This document shows, piece by piece, positions 1 to 11,151 of a DNA stretch of 64,000 nt. Position 1 is the first letter of the stretch, and each line of letters begins with the position of its first letter. The position numbers and the translations under genes were made by a program. Source of the stretch: Diaporthe sp. PMI_573 (lineage: Eukaryota > Ascomycota > Sordariomycetes > Diaporthales > Diaporthaceae); contig JAJTUP010000029.1 of the NCBI GenBank assembly GCA_021399435.1, forward strand, positions 372,001 through 436,000. Direction: 5' to 3'. Below the pieces are notes generated by a model. It ran no database searches. It worked only from the letters and a program-made list of their open reading frames with translations, and was not told the DNA's origin.

Positions 1-1887
1 GAGGCACGAATCCGCGAGCACACCGGCCTTCGGATCCTCGAGACGGACTCTGACGAGTGGGCCAACCCGGACCCGCGACTGCGGAACATGCTTCACGAGG
101 TCGGTACGCAAGAGGACCTGCCGCCCTTTGACTGCTCGTCCCAAGCGGCAGAGGACCTCAAGAAGCGCCACGGGGACGCGGTCGAGGTGTTGAGTGACGA
201 TGGTTCGTCTGCTTCGGTGCGCATCCGCAGCGGTGCGACCATCTTTGTGCCCAAGGCAATCAACACGGCCTTCTTCGTAGGTGGCCAGGTCCCACAAGGA
301 TGGGACGCCGCAAGGTACGGCATTCCCCAGGAGATAGCGGCGCAGACTGATCGCCCTGGACTGTTTGCGCTGGTGTGTGCTGTCGAGGCGTTCCTCAGCG
401 CGGGAATCACAGACGTCTATGAGCTGTACAAGTACATCCACGTGTCCGAGGTCGGAAACACCATCGGTTCCGGTGCAGGCGGTCTCCCGGCTTTCCATAG
501 GATGCACGAGCATCGTCTTTTGGGGAGAGAAGTCCCGAACGATAACCTCTCGGACGTCTTCGTCGGCACCGCCGCGGCATGGCTGAACTTACTCCTGCTT
601 TCGGCGTCTGGCCCAATCAAGACGGGCGCGGGAACGTGTGCTACCTCGTTGGAGTCGCTCGACACCGCTTGTGAGCTCATCAGCTCCGGCAAGACCAAGG
701 TGTGTGTGGCCGGTGGATACGACATCTTCTCACGGCCTATTTACTATGAGTTCGGCGAGATCAATGCCATCATAGACGCTGCTCACGACGAGGAGTGTGG
801 GCGGGCACCCAACGAGTCGTCGAGGCCGTTCACCACCACTCGTAGCGGCTTCGTCCTCGCTGAGGGTATAGGCATGCAAATTTTGGCCAGTGCATCACTG
901 GCCCTGGAGATGGGCCTTCCCATCTACGGTATCGTAGCCATGACCCATATGGCATCCGACAAGCTGGGCAGATCAGCCCCAGCCCCAGGTCGTGGTATCC
1001 TCACCGCGGCCAAGCAACCGAGCAGTCTGAGCGGAGGCACAAAGGGCCTCATGGACATATCGATGCGGTCCAAGCTGGTCAAGGCGGCCGTGAACGACAT
1101 CGAATCCAGAAGCAAGGCCCAAGTCGAAGCTGTCGCCGCCGCCGACAGCACAATGACAGCAGAGGATGCCGACGCGTGCGTTCAGAGCCTCAAAGCTGCT
1201 GCAGAACTCGAGAAGAAGGCGGTCCGCCGGACCCTTGGACAGGATTACTGGAAGAGCAACCCGGCGATATCACCCCTCGCGGGCTCGCTGTCCGTGTTCG
1301 GGCTGACGATCGACGACCTCACCTTCGCCTCCCTCCACGGCACAGCGACCAAGCTCAACGACATCAACGAGGCCGCGACGGTGGACCACCAGATGCGACA
1401 CCTGGGACGGCGCAAGGGCAACCCCCTCTTCACCATCGCCCAAAAGTCCGTCATCGGCCACGGCCTCGGCGCCTCAGGCGCGTACGCCATCAACGGCGGC
1501 CTGCAGGCCATGCACGCGGGCCTGATCCCGGGGAACCGCAACGCGGACGACATCGACAAGAAGCTCGAGGCGTACGACTCGCTGCTGCTGACGAACGAGA
1601 ACGTCAGGCTGCGCGACGAGGACATGAAGGCCTTCTCGGTGACGTCGTTCGGCTTCGGGCAGAAGGGCGCGCAGGCGATCCTCGTCAACCCGCGGTACCT
1701 GTACGCCGCCATCGACGAGGACAGGTACAATACCTACCGCGCCAAGCAGGTCCGGCGCTCCAGGCTCGCAGCCAGGGAGTTGGACCGGGGCCTGCACGGC
1801 CAGAACATGTTCAGGGCAAAGGAGGAGTTGCCGTATGTGGGTGACGAGTATGAGTTCATGCTCGATCCATCCGCACGGCGTCCATAA
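1..1887 (+). CDS. Fatty acid synthase alpha subunit, C-terminal ketosynthase part (5' partial)
   Basis: Open in frame from base 1 to a stop at 1885-1887 (628 codons), so the gene begins outside the window. The fragment is the beta-ketoacyl synthase domain of a fungal type I FAS alpha subunit, which condenses malonyl units onto the growing acyl chain in the cytosolic alpha6beta6 complex. Visible catalytic residues are the Cys in GTCATS (codon 637-639), His in LHGTATK (codon 1336-1338), Lys in AQKS (1444-1446) and His in VIGHGLG (1459-1461). Canonical FAS2 continues into a phosphopantetheinyl transferase domain of about 130 residues. This protein stops about 60 residues after the KS core, and the next gene on the opposite strand leaves no room for that domain. 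This layout is known from secondary-metabolism FAS alphas (hexanoate-synthase type), so a biosynthetic role is inferred. No intron was needed in the visible part. Confidence 0.9.
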   Translation, partial: EARIREHTGLRILETDSDEWANPDPRLRNMLHEVGTQEDLPPFDCSSQAAEDLKKRHGDAVEVLSDDGSSASVRIRSGATIFVPKAINTAFFVGGQVPQGWDAARYGIPQEIAAQTDRPGLFALVCAVEAFLSAGITDVYELYKYIHVSEVGNTIGSGAGGLPAFHRMHEHRLLGREVPNDNLSDVFVGTAAAWLNLLLLSASGPIKTGAGTCATSLESLDTACELISSGKTKVCVAGGYDIFSRPIYYEFGEINAIIDAAHDEECGRAPNESSRPFTTTRSGFVLAEGIGMQILASASLALEMGLPIYGIVAMTHMASDKLGRSAPAPGRGILTAAKQPSSLSGGTKGLMDISMRSKLVKAAVNDIESRSKAQVEAVAAADSTMTAEDADACVQSLKAAAELEKKAVRRTLGQDYWKSNPAISPLAGSLSVFGLTIDDLTFASLHGTATKLNDINEAATVDHQMRHLGRRKGNPLFTIAQKSVIGHGLGASGAYAINGGLQAMHAGLIPGNRNADDIDKKLEAYDSLLLTNENVRLRDEDMKAFSVTSFGFGQKGAQAILVNPRYLYAAIDEDRYNTYRAKQVRRSRLAARELDRGLHGQNMFRAKEELPYVGDEYEFMLDPSARRP

Positions 1888-2357
1888 ACGTGCGAACGCA
1901 GATAGGGGGGGGGCAAGGAAGATGGTGGTCACAAACTCTATTTCCACGCATAAATGTGGCTCTTATGCGTGGCGTGTGTCGAGACTTCCCGTCCTCCACG
2001 CTGAGCAATGATCTTCAACCCATGCAGCCGCTTGCAGCGGGACGCCCCAGGATAGGTCTTCGGCATTTAGCAGGTGTACGATTCAGTCTGAGGATAATCA
2101 GGAGTGTGGCTTTTTTTTAGTGTTTACACATGTGCAACGGTTTCAAGGGTTAGTAGAGCGATCAAGACAGAGATCAATTGAGTCAAGTTATGATGCAACT
2201 ATCTTGATATTTTGTTGCTGACTCTGGTTATGGAAGTGAATATGAAGACAAGTGTCATACTTGCATTCACCTGTAATATCCCCTTCATCTGCTTCTTCTC
2301 TATCGCATTCCGATTCCAGAAACTGCTGGCTTCCCTTTGGGACACGGGAAGATGGAT
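1888..2357. other. Intergenic, convergent 3' ends
   Basis: Shared 3' region between the FAS alpha fragment and the minus-strand hypothetical gene. It holds a G-run near 1905 and a T-run near 2109. I see no coding signal here, and in particular no phosphopantetheinyl transferase exon. Confidence 0.6.
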
Positions 2358-3549
2358 TCAGGTGTGATGGAGAGAAAGGCCGAGCTTCATGGCGGACTGT
2401 CTGATGCGGCTCTCGATTACTGACCAGGTGTCGCACGACGACCAGTCATTGATGCTTGGGAAGAGAAGGGCCAGATCCATCTTCGACGAGTCAAAGTAGT
2501 GATGCACATCGTTGAAATCGTCAGCCAGACCATCTCCCATGTTGACGAACCTAAGCGTATCCACGACATTGCTGTCACAGACCAGCCAAACGGCCTTGTT
2601 CTCGGACTGCATGTCTACCATAGCTGTAAAGTCAGATGGTGTCCAGGTTACGCTGGTAGATCTCTCCATGTCGCTTGTCACAACCAGGCGGCCGAGGTCC
2701 AGTACCTTGCGAGGTAGAGTCACATGTAGCTCGTCCAGCCGTTCAGGTCCAGTAGCACTGGCATTGGTGCTGGAGCTGAGGTTGTCGTCTGGATATTTGA
2801 TCGCATATAGCGTTCCGTAACACCAGGGAGTAACACTCGGTCCCGAGAACAGATCTGGCTGGTAGGTGAAGTAGGGGTGGCTGCAAACGGCAAGGCGGGA
2901 GAAGATTTCTGTGTCGCCAAATTCATCATCGCTGGACCAGTCCTCCGGGTTCTCCTCATCAGCAGTGCCATTACCATCCATGTCATTATCCGTGCCACTA
3001 CTGGGAGAAGCGCTGCCTTGTTTCGCCGGCCAGAGAAGAGGAAGGGGCTCCGCAGCGAAGCGACCTAGTAGACGGTTGATCAAGGTAAACCGGTCCTTAG
3101 CCAAGTCAGGTAAGATACCCTCAGTGAATTCGATTTCGGTCTCTGCAATGACCTTGATGATTCTGGTATAGTGGCGAATCAGGTCGCCATGATGCTTGGA
3201 GGCGGCTAGGCGTCGGCTTTCGAGAACTTTGAAGTGCGTAGACTTCATCGCATCGAAGAATTCCGGATGGTCGGCAAAGAACTGCACAACCTCATCCTCC
3301 TTGAAAAACTCTGGATGATCGGTAAAGAACTGCACAACCTCATGTGCCTTGTTGGACACATCTGGGGAGTTTGCTGTGACAATCAAAAGTGCGACCTGTT
3401 AGCTGCTGGTCTGAACACAGTATTGATTTTGAAACACAGAGGAGAGCCTCTGCTGACTGCTTCTGATGGCTGGTTGTGACCAAGGACGGCTAGTGCATCT
3501 GTCACCTACCTTGGAATGCGCCTGTCGGAGCCATCTTCTCTTTGCTCAT
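2358..3549 (-). CDS. Hypothetical protein with tandem EVVQFF repeat
   Basis: I do not recognise the family. The best model has two exons, 3549-3510 and 3373-2358, joined by a 136-nt intron with donor GTAGGT (3509) and acceptor CACAG (3374). Phases agree, giving about 351 residues starting MSKEKMAPTG. An unspliced alternative starts at ATG 3386. The N-terminal part carries a near-exact tandem duplication of about 16 residues: EVVQFFTDHPEFFKED followed by EVVQFFADHPEFFDAM. The middle has a Ser/Asp/Glu-rich linker (about residues 140-165), followed by a probably globular C-terminal half rich in Trp, Asp and Ser. No signal peptide or membrane segment is seen, so it is probably cytosolic or nuclear. 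The duplication is also visible in the DNA (about 3255-3350), so it is recent or conserved by selection. Confidence 0.6.
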
Positions 3550-5037
3550 CGTGTTCATGTGTGCTTCGTTTCAAAACATGTGTATGTGCTCTTCATGTGC
3601 GGTGCTCTTGGTGCTGTTGGCATCAGCTGCGCTGGCTTGTCAACATTGTTTGAGGTGGTGGAGAGTTTGAAGTCGAGTTGTGTGGTTGAAGGAAGCCTGC
3701 GGGTTTAAATCATACGAACTTGGTTTGCGAGCGTTAGTCACGGCCTGATAGGTGACATCGGATGAACTCTTGTGACTTTTCAAGAGCAAAAAGGTCTGGT
3801 AAACGCCACTGGTGACAGTGAAGGGAAAATTTTGATGGGGCGATTTCCGTTGGTGAAGGAACTGGTTTGCAAGAGGACCTAAACAGATGCTGTTGATGTT
3901 TGCCTGTCGCTTTTAGCCGTATGACTAATTACCCCAGTGTTAGTCCTGGGCTACTTGTGTCGATAGGTCTAGTCTACTGCGGCACTGGAATCTGGTCTCG
4001 AGTAGCCTCGCTTGTGCGGCTGCCACGGCTGCCACGAGGCTGTCCATGGTTTGGCCCAAACGCCGCAATCGTATTCTAGATTTCATTCTTTTTTTTGCCA
4101 TTGTATGTCATCTCACGCTATGTCTTTGAGTGGTTATTACTGTTTGAAGGGATGGCCTACAGCTCTATAAGAGTATGTATGCATATTTTAAATGAAACCA
4201 CTTAACGTTTGCCTGAAAAGAGGGGGGAGGACAGATACAGAAAGTGAAGGGTATTCTAGATGAAGAGCAATGGGCGCAAAGTGACGGGTAATGACTGCTC
4301 CCCCTCCCTTATAATGTTTGATAGTTAAGTGATGGGATGAATTTAAGGCAGAAAGCGCTGGGTTGGGGGTTGGGATGTTTTCGGATCAATTGATTCCAGC
4401 CGGGTTATTATTGTCATCAAGCTAACAAGGTTGGGCACAGCCTAGGTACCATATCAATACCCCGTAACCCCAAGAAATGGACGGCTGAAGAAAGGAGAAT
4501 GGGAGCGCGCGTGAGCACTGACACCTTGCCGGGGACAGACTGTTAAGTTAGCCTGCATTCTGCCTCTCGATAGACCCTCCCCATGGTATACCTGAACTTA
4601 AAATTTGGGACGAACCCTGTGAAAAATGCACCAAAATCGCTCAGAGATGCATTGAGTTGCCAAGGCGGGGACCCTGGTTTCTGTTTATGTAACTCGGTGC
4701 CAAGACCAAGGATTCTATTCAAGGCTGCACCGCCACACAAACAACGAAGGTTTGTCAACCACCATCGGTGCGTCCGTAGCGTTAATAGTAGCGGTGTTTA
4801 TTCAAGATGCACAGCTACAGTTATAAAGATGGTCGCCATCCCATTCGGCGAAAGGCTGACAGCAATAAGTCAAACAAGGTCGTTCAGTCCTTCCAGTGGC
4901 GTTGCCCCATTCCACTCTCTTTTTCGTTCTCCCCTTGTTTTCTCTTTTTTTCATGGTTAGCTCTGCTATCTTGCCATTCCTTTCTGATGATTTCTCAGAA
5001 TTCTGGGTAAAGACACTCTTTGACAACTACCAAGAAA
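3550..5037. other. Divergent intergenic region
   Basis: About 1.5 kb between two divergently transcribed genes, so it should hold both promoters. Just upstream of the plus-strand gene is a pyrimidine-rich tract (about 4905-4955), typical of fungal 5' leaders. Short open frames at 4543-4960 on both strands have no recognisable product and no consistent splice signals. Confidence 0.5.
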
Positions 5038-7754
5038 ATGTCTCGCTTCAACCTTCTGGCAAGTTCCCTCTTGCTGGGAGGCGCTCTTGTCCAAGCCCAA
5101 GATGCGTCACAACCATGGGTAAGCTCGTAAGACTATTGGTAACTCCGAGGCTTTGTCACTAAACAAACATCCTCCCACAGGCCCTCGGTACCAAAATTAG
5201 CATCATGGCAGTTAGCAAGGAAGCGGACGCATCGACGACGTGCCCCGCGAAGCTCTCGGATGCCCAAGCAACGCCCTGGGAGTTCGCGCCAGTCCAAGCC
5301 AACCTGGACCTGGGCATCATTGTCGCCAGTAATCCCAACCCGGACAGGAAGCTCATCGAGTCCTTCTACTTGACCAACGGCGTAGCATTCGGGCAACAGT
5401 CCTTAGCAGAAGCCGCGACGCGCATAAGGGTCGACGGTCAAAATCTCTGCTGGTTTCGCGACGCCAACGACGGCAACGTGCGGCTTGGCCGCTGTGGCCC
5501 CGATTTCCCGGACCAGGCCTTCACCTTCGTCCTACCCGCCGAGGGTAAGACGACGACGAGTTTCATCTCCACAACCGACGGCGGTGGCAGCAGCTTGGCG
5601 GTCATGTATGAGATCCCGGCTAAGATAGATACGCCCATCATCTTCGGCGACGGGAGCCAGATCCCCTTCTGCATCTACGACACCGACACTGGCGTCCCAC
5701 TGACCACGCCCGCCGACCAAGCCGCCGCTTACACGGCTCAGGTCACCTACACGAACCTGACGTCCACATCATTCAAGGATGGCGCCCCGAAGTCCGAGAG
5801 CGAGGCTCCGCAGTGCAACTGGGCGGCTTGGGGCGAGGACGGCCCCAACGGCACAGCGACGAATGTACAGGAGAGCTCCTCGTCGCCGGACTGCATCCTG
5901 GCGCGCACGGCGGCCACCATGCCCAAGGAGTGCGCCGACGATCCGACGAATGGCGACTGTATCCTACACGTCGCGGTTCCGTTCTGTGCCGACCTACCCG
6001 AGCTGCGTCAAGGCCTCCCAGCGGCTGAGAGCAATGCCGCGATCGAGACTTGCGTGCGCAAGGCAAGCCTGGGCCCGTGTGTGGCCAACCCGGCCGGGGC
6101 TGCGTGTGCGTCAGGCCTGTTCGCTGGTATCACCTTTGTCGATGGCGCCGGTGGCACCGGGAGTGGAAGTGCTTCCGCTCGCTTGAAGCGCAAGCTTGAT
6201 CTTACGACATTGCTGTTCGGCGACCCGAACAACCCGGACTCGGAGCTGCCTTTCGAAAGCCAGTTCTTCCTGGGCATCTTCAAGAACCTGTTCAACACGG
6301 CAGCGACAACTCTTAACATGCTCGCGACGCCTTTCGTGGAAGAGCTCCGGTGGAAGTGTCAGGAGGCTTCTATGTGGACACACCTGTTCAATAACGAGAC
6401 CGGCGTGAAGGTGCGCAAGGGTTGCACCAAGATGTTTGCAACATGGGATAATTCTACTGTTCCTCAGCTGGAGCTCAACACACCAATTGAGCAGGCGGGC
6501 AGCATCTTCGCTGACGTGGCGATGCTGCTCTCTGCCGTCGGCGACATTGCCGAGGCAGCCAAGGCAGTCAGCGCCGTGGACTGGGTCATGGGCAAGTTCG
6601 GGCTCAAGGCTGCTGAACTGGGCAAGGAAGAGGGTCTCGTGCTGGAAGCCGTCTCGGGCGAGAACACGGTGCAGATCTTCCGGGACGCAGGCGATGGCTC
6701 ACCCGCGCTGATCGAAACCGAGGCCGAGGGTGAAGCTCTCGCACGCGAAGTCGACGAGTCGGCTTTCCGAGACTGCATGGAGTGCATTGAGCCCGGCTTG
6801 GTCAAGAGCCGGGATCAACACGACAGCCTATTGCGCCCACGCGCTCCTCTTAAGAGGAGGCTCTGCTGTGCCCCGGGGCTGACTCTAAAACTCGATGTTC
6901 CGCCCCCTGTGCAAGGCCCTCGGCCCATCAACATGCGCACCCTTGGCGCCGTCACTGGCGAGGATGCCAACGACGTGCTCAGCTCGATGGGTACATCCTT
7001 CAGCACTTGGTACAAAGACGGCAAGGCTGTCCTGGGCGCCGATGCCAGCGTGGACGACACAAGTCAGCTTTTGCTCAGCACTACCAAGACCATCACCTCG
7101 AAGAACTCCGAGATGATTGGAGCTCTCGAGAAGCTGTACGGTATTAATGCTCAGGAGTCCTACGCCCTGAAGAACTGGTTTGGCGCGAAGCAAGCCTCGC
7201 GCATGCTTCCCGGTCTGGAGGAGTCCATGGCCAAGATGCCATACGCCACCGGGACCGCGATCCGGTCCACTAACCTGGACGCCGAGACGCTCAAGATGCT
7301 CGACGAGGGTGCGGCCGGAATTATCAGCCAGGGCGAAAAGGGCGTGTACGAAGTACGCGACCTGGTGATCAACAAAGACCCCATGTTTCCCGACGCACCC
7401 GCGGAGCGCAAGATCTTGGCGGCCACCATGGAGCTGGACGACAGCGCTTTGACGTTTAACGCGCGGTACTTCTTTGTCATCAACAGCAAGTCGGGCCGGC
7501 TGACGGCGCCGTTCTCGGGCGAGTGGCTACGTGAGGTGGATTTCGTGCAGGGCAGCTCGGGCAAGTTCAGGCTGATCGGAAAGCAGGAGCTGAACGGCGG
7601 AGCCAAGGCTGCTGCCGAGCCTGGCGCCCAAGGACCGTTTGGTGTATACTACTTTGACGAGGTGGAAGCTCCGACTGCCCCGGCTAGCTTTACTACCGAT
7701 CAGGTCACGCAAGCATTGAAAGATGCAAACGTGAAATGGGAGGGAAACCCATAA
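5038..7754 (+). CDS. Large secreted protein with C-terminal ADP-ribosyltransferase-like region
   Basis: Two exons: 5038-5118 (signal peptide MSRFNLLASSLLLGGALVQA) and 5181-7754, with a 62-nt intron (GTAAGC..CACAG), phase 0; 884 residues. The N-terminal half is Cys-rich and probably disulfide-bonded. Two dibasic sites, LKRK (about residue 363) and LKRR (about 585), could be cut by a kexin-type protease and would release a C-terminal fragment of about 300 residues. That fragment resembles VIP2/C3-type ADP-ribosyltransferase folds. It has an Arg in AIRSTNL (R722) after an ALxK-like helix, a strand-helix FFVINSKSGR, and a terminal LREVDF-x-GSSGKFRLIG block. The usual Ser-Thr-Ser core reads AAT and the usual ExE reads LRE (E812), so activity is doubtful. 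The fold call is by eye, not by search. Neighbours are other secreted-protein genes. It could instead be an unrelated secreted protein. Confidence 0.75.
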
Positions 7755-7816
7755 AGTGTACGGATACGTTCAAGAAATGATGGCTTATAGTACTTTGCGT
7801 TCCAAATATACATAGT

Positions 7817-8642
7817 TTACATAGATGACTTCGGACGGTCGTTGTACCAATACAAACAGGGTTCCAACCAGAACAGAGAGACCTTGTGCTCGTATACATT
7901 CGGCAGGCTCATTTTGCCATCAGCGTCCGACAACTCGAAAGACTCCAACATGGTGATACTATTTCCCCACATTGAATAATCGCCAGAAGATGGCCCTATA
8001 TTCGAGTTGGCAATACTCGCACAGGTCATGGGATAGAATGGGCGGTCTCTTCCAGGCAAATCCACGCTATATTCTGTCTTGTTCACTTGGCCAGCGGCAT
8101 ATATAGGGTAGGTCAACCGGAACGGGCCGGATGCGGATAGCTCGATTGATTGAGGCTCAGACTACGGACAATGTGTCAGTAAAAGATGTAGTCCATCCCT
8201 CTCGCACACTCTCGTCGGTCCAATGTTAACTTACGGGCCAAAGATCACTGAGCGCTGCCATGGAAGAATGTATTCTTGCCTCAGAGCCAGACTCTAGTTG
8301 CCAAGTCCCGCTTCTTTCACTATCCAGAAAGATCGCTGAGCGATTGGACTGAGTAGGAGGCATTTCAAGTACAAAGGCCACACCACAATCCCGTTTTAGA
8401 GATCCCGCAGGAGCTTCAGACCCAGTTGTCGCCAGTGTTTGGTCTGATTGATCGAGCTTCCAGGTGATGGTGAAACTGCTGGAATCGGGAGCAACCTGGG
8501 CTGTGGCGCTGGAGCAGCCATCTCCAAGCACCCTGAGATGGCTGATCCAGCTGGAATTTGGTGGTGCAGACTGCAACTCCTGGCCTGTCACCACAATATG
8601 GATTAACAAGACCATTGAAAAGAAAATGAAGCCCATTCTCAC
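7817..8642 (-). CDS. Secreted DUF4360-like protein
   Basis: Two exons, 8642-8235 and 8161-7817, with a 73-nt intron (GTAAGT..GTAG), phase 0; about 250 residues. The N-terminus is a signal peptide (MRMGFIFFSMVLLIHIVVTG); a second Met three codons in is an alternative start. The mature part matches the DUF4360 pattern: an early GDGCSSATAQV segment, a charged strand, then a Lys-Arg-Asp-Cys (KRDC) segment followed by a hydrophobic strand ending in a Pro. The second exon opens SEPQSIELSASGPF and continues with a Tyr-rich segment and one Cys. DUF4360 proteins are small secreted fungal proteins of unknown function. The gene is transcribed away from the AA9 gene to its right and towards the large secreted protein to its left, with only 62 bp between their ends. 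Confidence 0.75.
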
Positions 8643-9452
8643 GTATCCTCGGTTGGGTATTGTCTGAGTATCTGGAAGTGTCGCATTAGAGTCTCTGATG
8701 GGAGAGAAAGGGGAAGTCCAGTGGAATGCCTTATGATTTTGTAAATCGTGCCAGCGATACGAAGCCCGTCAGTGCGATGATTTGGTGGATGACGATCTCG
8801 AAGAAGAGATCGAATGTGACGTTGCGCTCATAATATATCTGCGTGATACAACATCGAACCATCTAAAGTAAGTTACTCTACGGGCATTAACCTCCTTTCT
8901 TCTTTCGGTCCACGCGAGGTATTTATACTTGGCATTAAAAAACTTGAGTTCTATTGAGTTTTAAAATCGAAGTTGGTGTACTTGTAACACCTGGTCCAAG
9001 CCACCAGCTTTCAAGCGTGGTGTGCAGAAAATTAAAATCGTGAAGCGAATCCTCGTGTACTGTGGACATGACCAATCTCAAACAGTTGAAGACTCGGAGA
9101 AACGACCCGGGCCCCGCAAGACTTGCCTCAGCATCCGTCGAATGACACTCCTTGCCGCACACACCTGGATCATAGGAAGAGTGACATTGCACATGCGGTC
9201 TATTTATGCAAAACGGAGGCGTTGTTGCCGCCAGCTCAATGCAGTAATTGCAATTCGCGCGGCTGGCTTACCTGCATCCAAGGTGCATATTGACTGAGGT
9301 TGAATCCGACTAGTTTCCACTGTGAATTTCAGCAGATAAAGCAGACTTGTCGCAAATTACTTATAGGATCAGAAACAATTCAGTTCATGATGTAGAGAGC
9401 CATGGTCACGTCTGCAATTTCGCACTTAAGTAGTGAAACTCTTGTTTGAAAA
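8643..9452. other. Divergent intergenic region between two secreted-protein genes
   Basis: Promoter region for the DUF4360-like gene (minus) and the AA9 gene (plus). I see no further gene; open frames here are short and lack splice or start context. Confidence 0.5.
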
Positions 9453-10579
9453 ATGGTTGTCAAAGCACAACTTCAAGCAGTTCTCATTCTTCTTCCATTT
9501 GCCACCGCCCATTGTGAGTTGATATTGCCCTTTTCCAGCACAGTTCTGACTCTGTCTAACATGCAATCCCCAGATCATTATCCCATCTTTGTCAAGAATG
9601 GGGTGCTGTCAAAAGTATGGGAGTTTGTGAGGTAATGCATGTTGAAACATTGAGAACTACAGTGCTGTACTGATCCCAAATTAGGAGACCTGCAGTATGG
9701 CCTGCAGACCGGATCAATGATCCATCCTATATTCTAGGGCCCTTGTTTGATCCTTGGTCAACCAATATTCGGTGTGGAGAGCAAGCCCTCAGGCCAGCAC
9801 CCGACACACAAACCGCGAAGGTCACTGCCGGTGACGAGATTGGTTTCCATCTGGTAAGGCGTACCCCAGAACTGAGTGATCTGCATCAGAATACTGATCC
9901 TCGTAGTTTCCTGGCAAAACCGTATACCATCCAGGTCCAACCACGATTTCCATGTCAAAGGCACCGGGGAACGTCTCGGACTACGATGGCAGCGGGGACT
10001 GGGTAAAGGTTCACGAGTGGGGCGTGTCTATAAATCCCGACGCAAAGGGTAAATATGATCGTGTGCTCTGGCACAGCTTGAACCAGGATCAGGTAAGCTA
10101 TCCGTGCCTTTCTCTTTTCCCTAGGGAAGTCCAGTTCAGGTATCAATTGAAGTCGCTCATCTCATGCATGATACGTCGCAGTTCACCTTCAAACTTCCCA
10201 CAACAACACCGCCGGGCCAATATCTGCTGCGTATCGAAAGCGCGCAGGTCACCCATTCATTCAACACAACTCAAAGATTTGTGCAATGCGCTCAGATTGA
10301 TGTCGAAGGACCAGGAGGGGGTATGAAATTATTTTCTGAGTTTTGAGGATGATGCATAACATGACTGACGTGCCACAGGCACCCCACAGCCAACTATGAA
10401 GATCCCAAGTCCTGAGATGATGTTTGACAGAGGTACGATATACCAAGTCCTCGACCTCGAAAAAATGCTAACAGATCACAGGACAATGGATTAGTAGTAA
10501 TCTTTATTTCCCAGAGAGGGCTAGTGATGAAGACATTCTATCCTACAAGCCGCCGTACGGACCTGTCTGGACAGATTGA
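9453..10579 (+). CDS. AA9 lytic polysaccharide monooxygenase
   Basis: Copper enzyme that oxidatively cleaves cellulose or related glucans outside the cell. Seven exons fit in phase: 9453-9513, 9574-9631, 9685-9853, 9907-10092, 10182-10320, 10379-10432, 10482-10579; 254 residues. The signal peptide ends ..PFATA, so the mature protein begins with His20, the N-terminal copper ligand. The second brace histidine is His104 in VYHPGP. The next conserved block SKAPGNVSDYDGSGDW and the distal HSF..Q..VQCAQ segment are clear AA9 features, and two Cys (in IRCGE and QCAQ) fit the usual disulfide. The axial Tyr of the QFYxxCAQ motif is Phe191 here (QRFVQCAQ). The protein ends PYGPVWTD, like many single-domain AA9s, and there is no cellulose-binding module. 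Splice sites are all GT..AG with introns of 49-89 nt. Confidence 0.9.
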
Positions 10580-11151
10580 AGTGTGTGGGACAACGATCTT
10601 GTATCCATAGCCGTTCAGGTTTGTAATTAGTAAAGAGTATATTGTACATGCATTTACATGCTCCCGAAACGTTCAGTGGTCTCTATATCATTTCTAGTTA
10701 TCAGCAGTCTTGAACCTGCCGGAGTATTTCACCTGCTTTGGCAATGAAAATGGATATCGGTGGTGAAGTCAACCATGAGCGTTCGGCACCCCTGAGGTGG
10801 GCTGTCTGTGTCTCCAGCCTCTCGGGCCGCGCGCTACACCGCTGCACTATGGCTTCAGGCAGATGAACGGATTTCCAAGGACAATTGGAAACACTAGTAC
10901 AGTCATATATGCACTAGATGTGCCATTACAGTCTCTGTGATTGTGGGGCTGCCCAGGAATATCATGGAAACTACCGGCATAAAAGAGGGGACGGGCCACA
11001 AAACATGAAATATCAAACCCCGTTTTCGCCAGGCTACCATATTGATCAGATACTAAAGACTGGCCTACGTAGAAGCATTCGCGTCAAGTAGTGCTGCATT
11101 TTCCTGGGAAGTTCCCCAGAAGAATCATACGCGTCAGAGCATTCTATCAAC
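10580..11151. other. Intergenic, promoter of SDR gene
   Basis: Holds the AA9 3' region and the SDR promoter; a TATA-like CATAAAAG lies near 10978. No gene seen. Confidence 0.45.
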
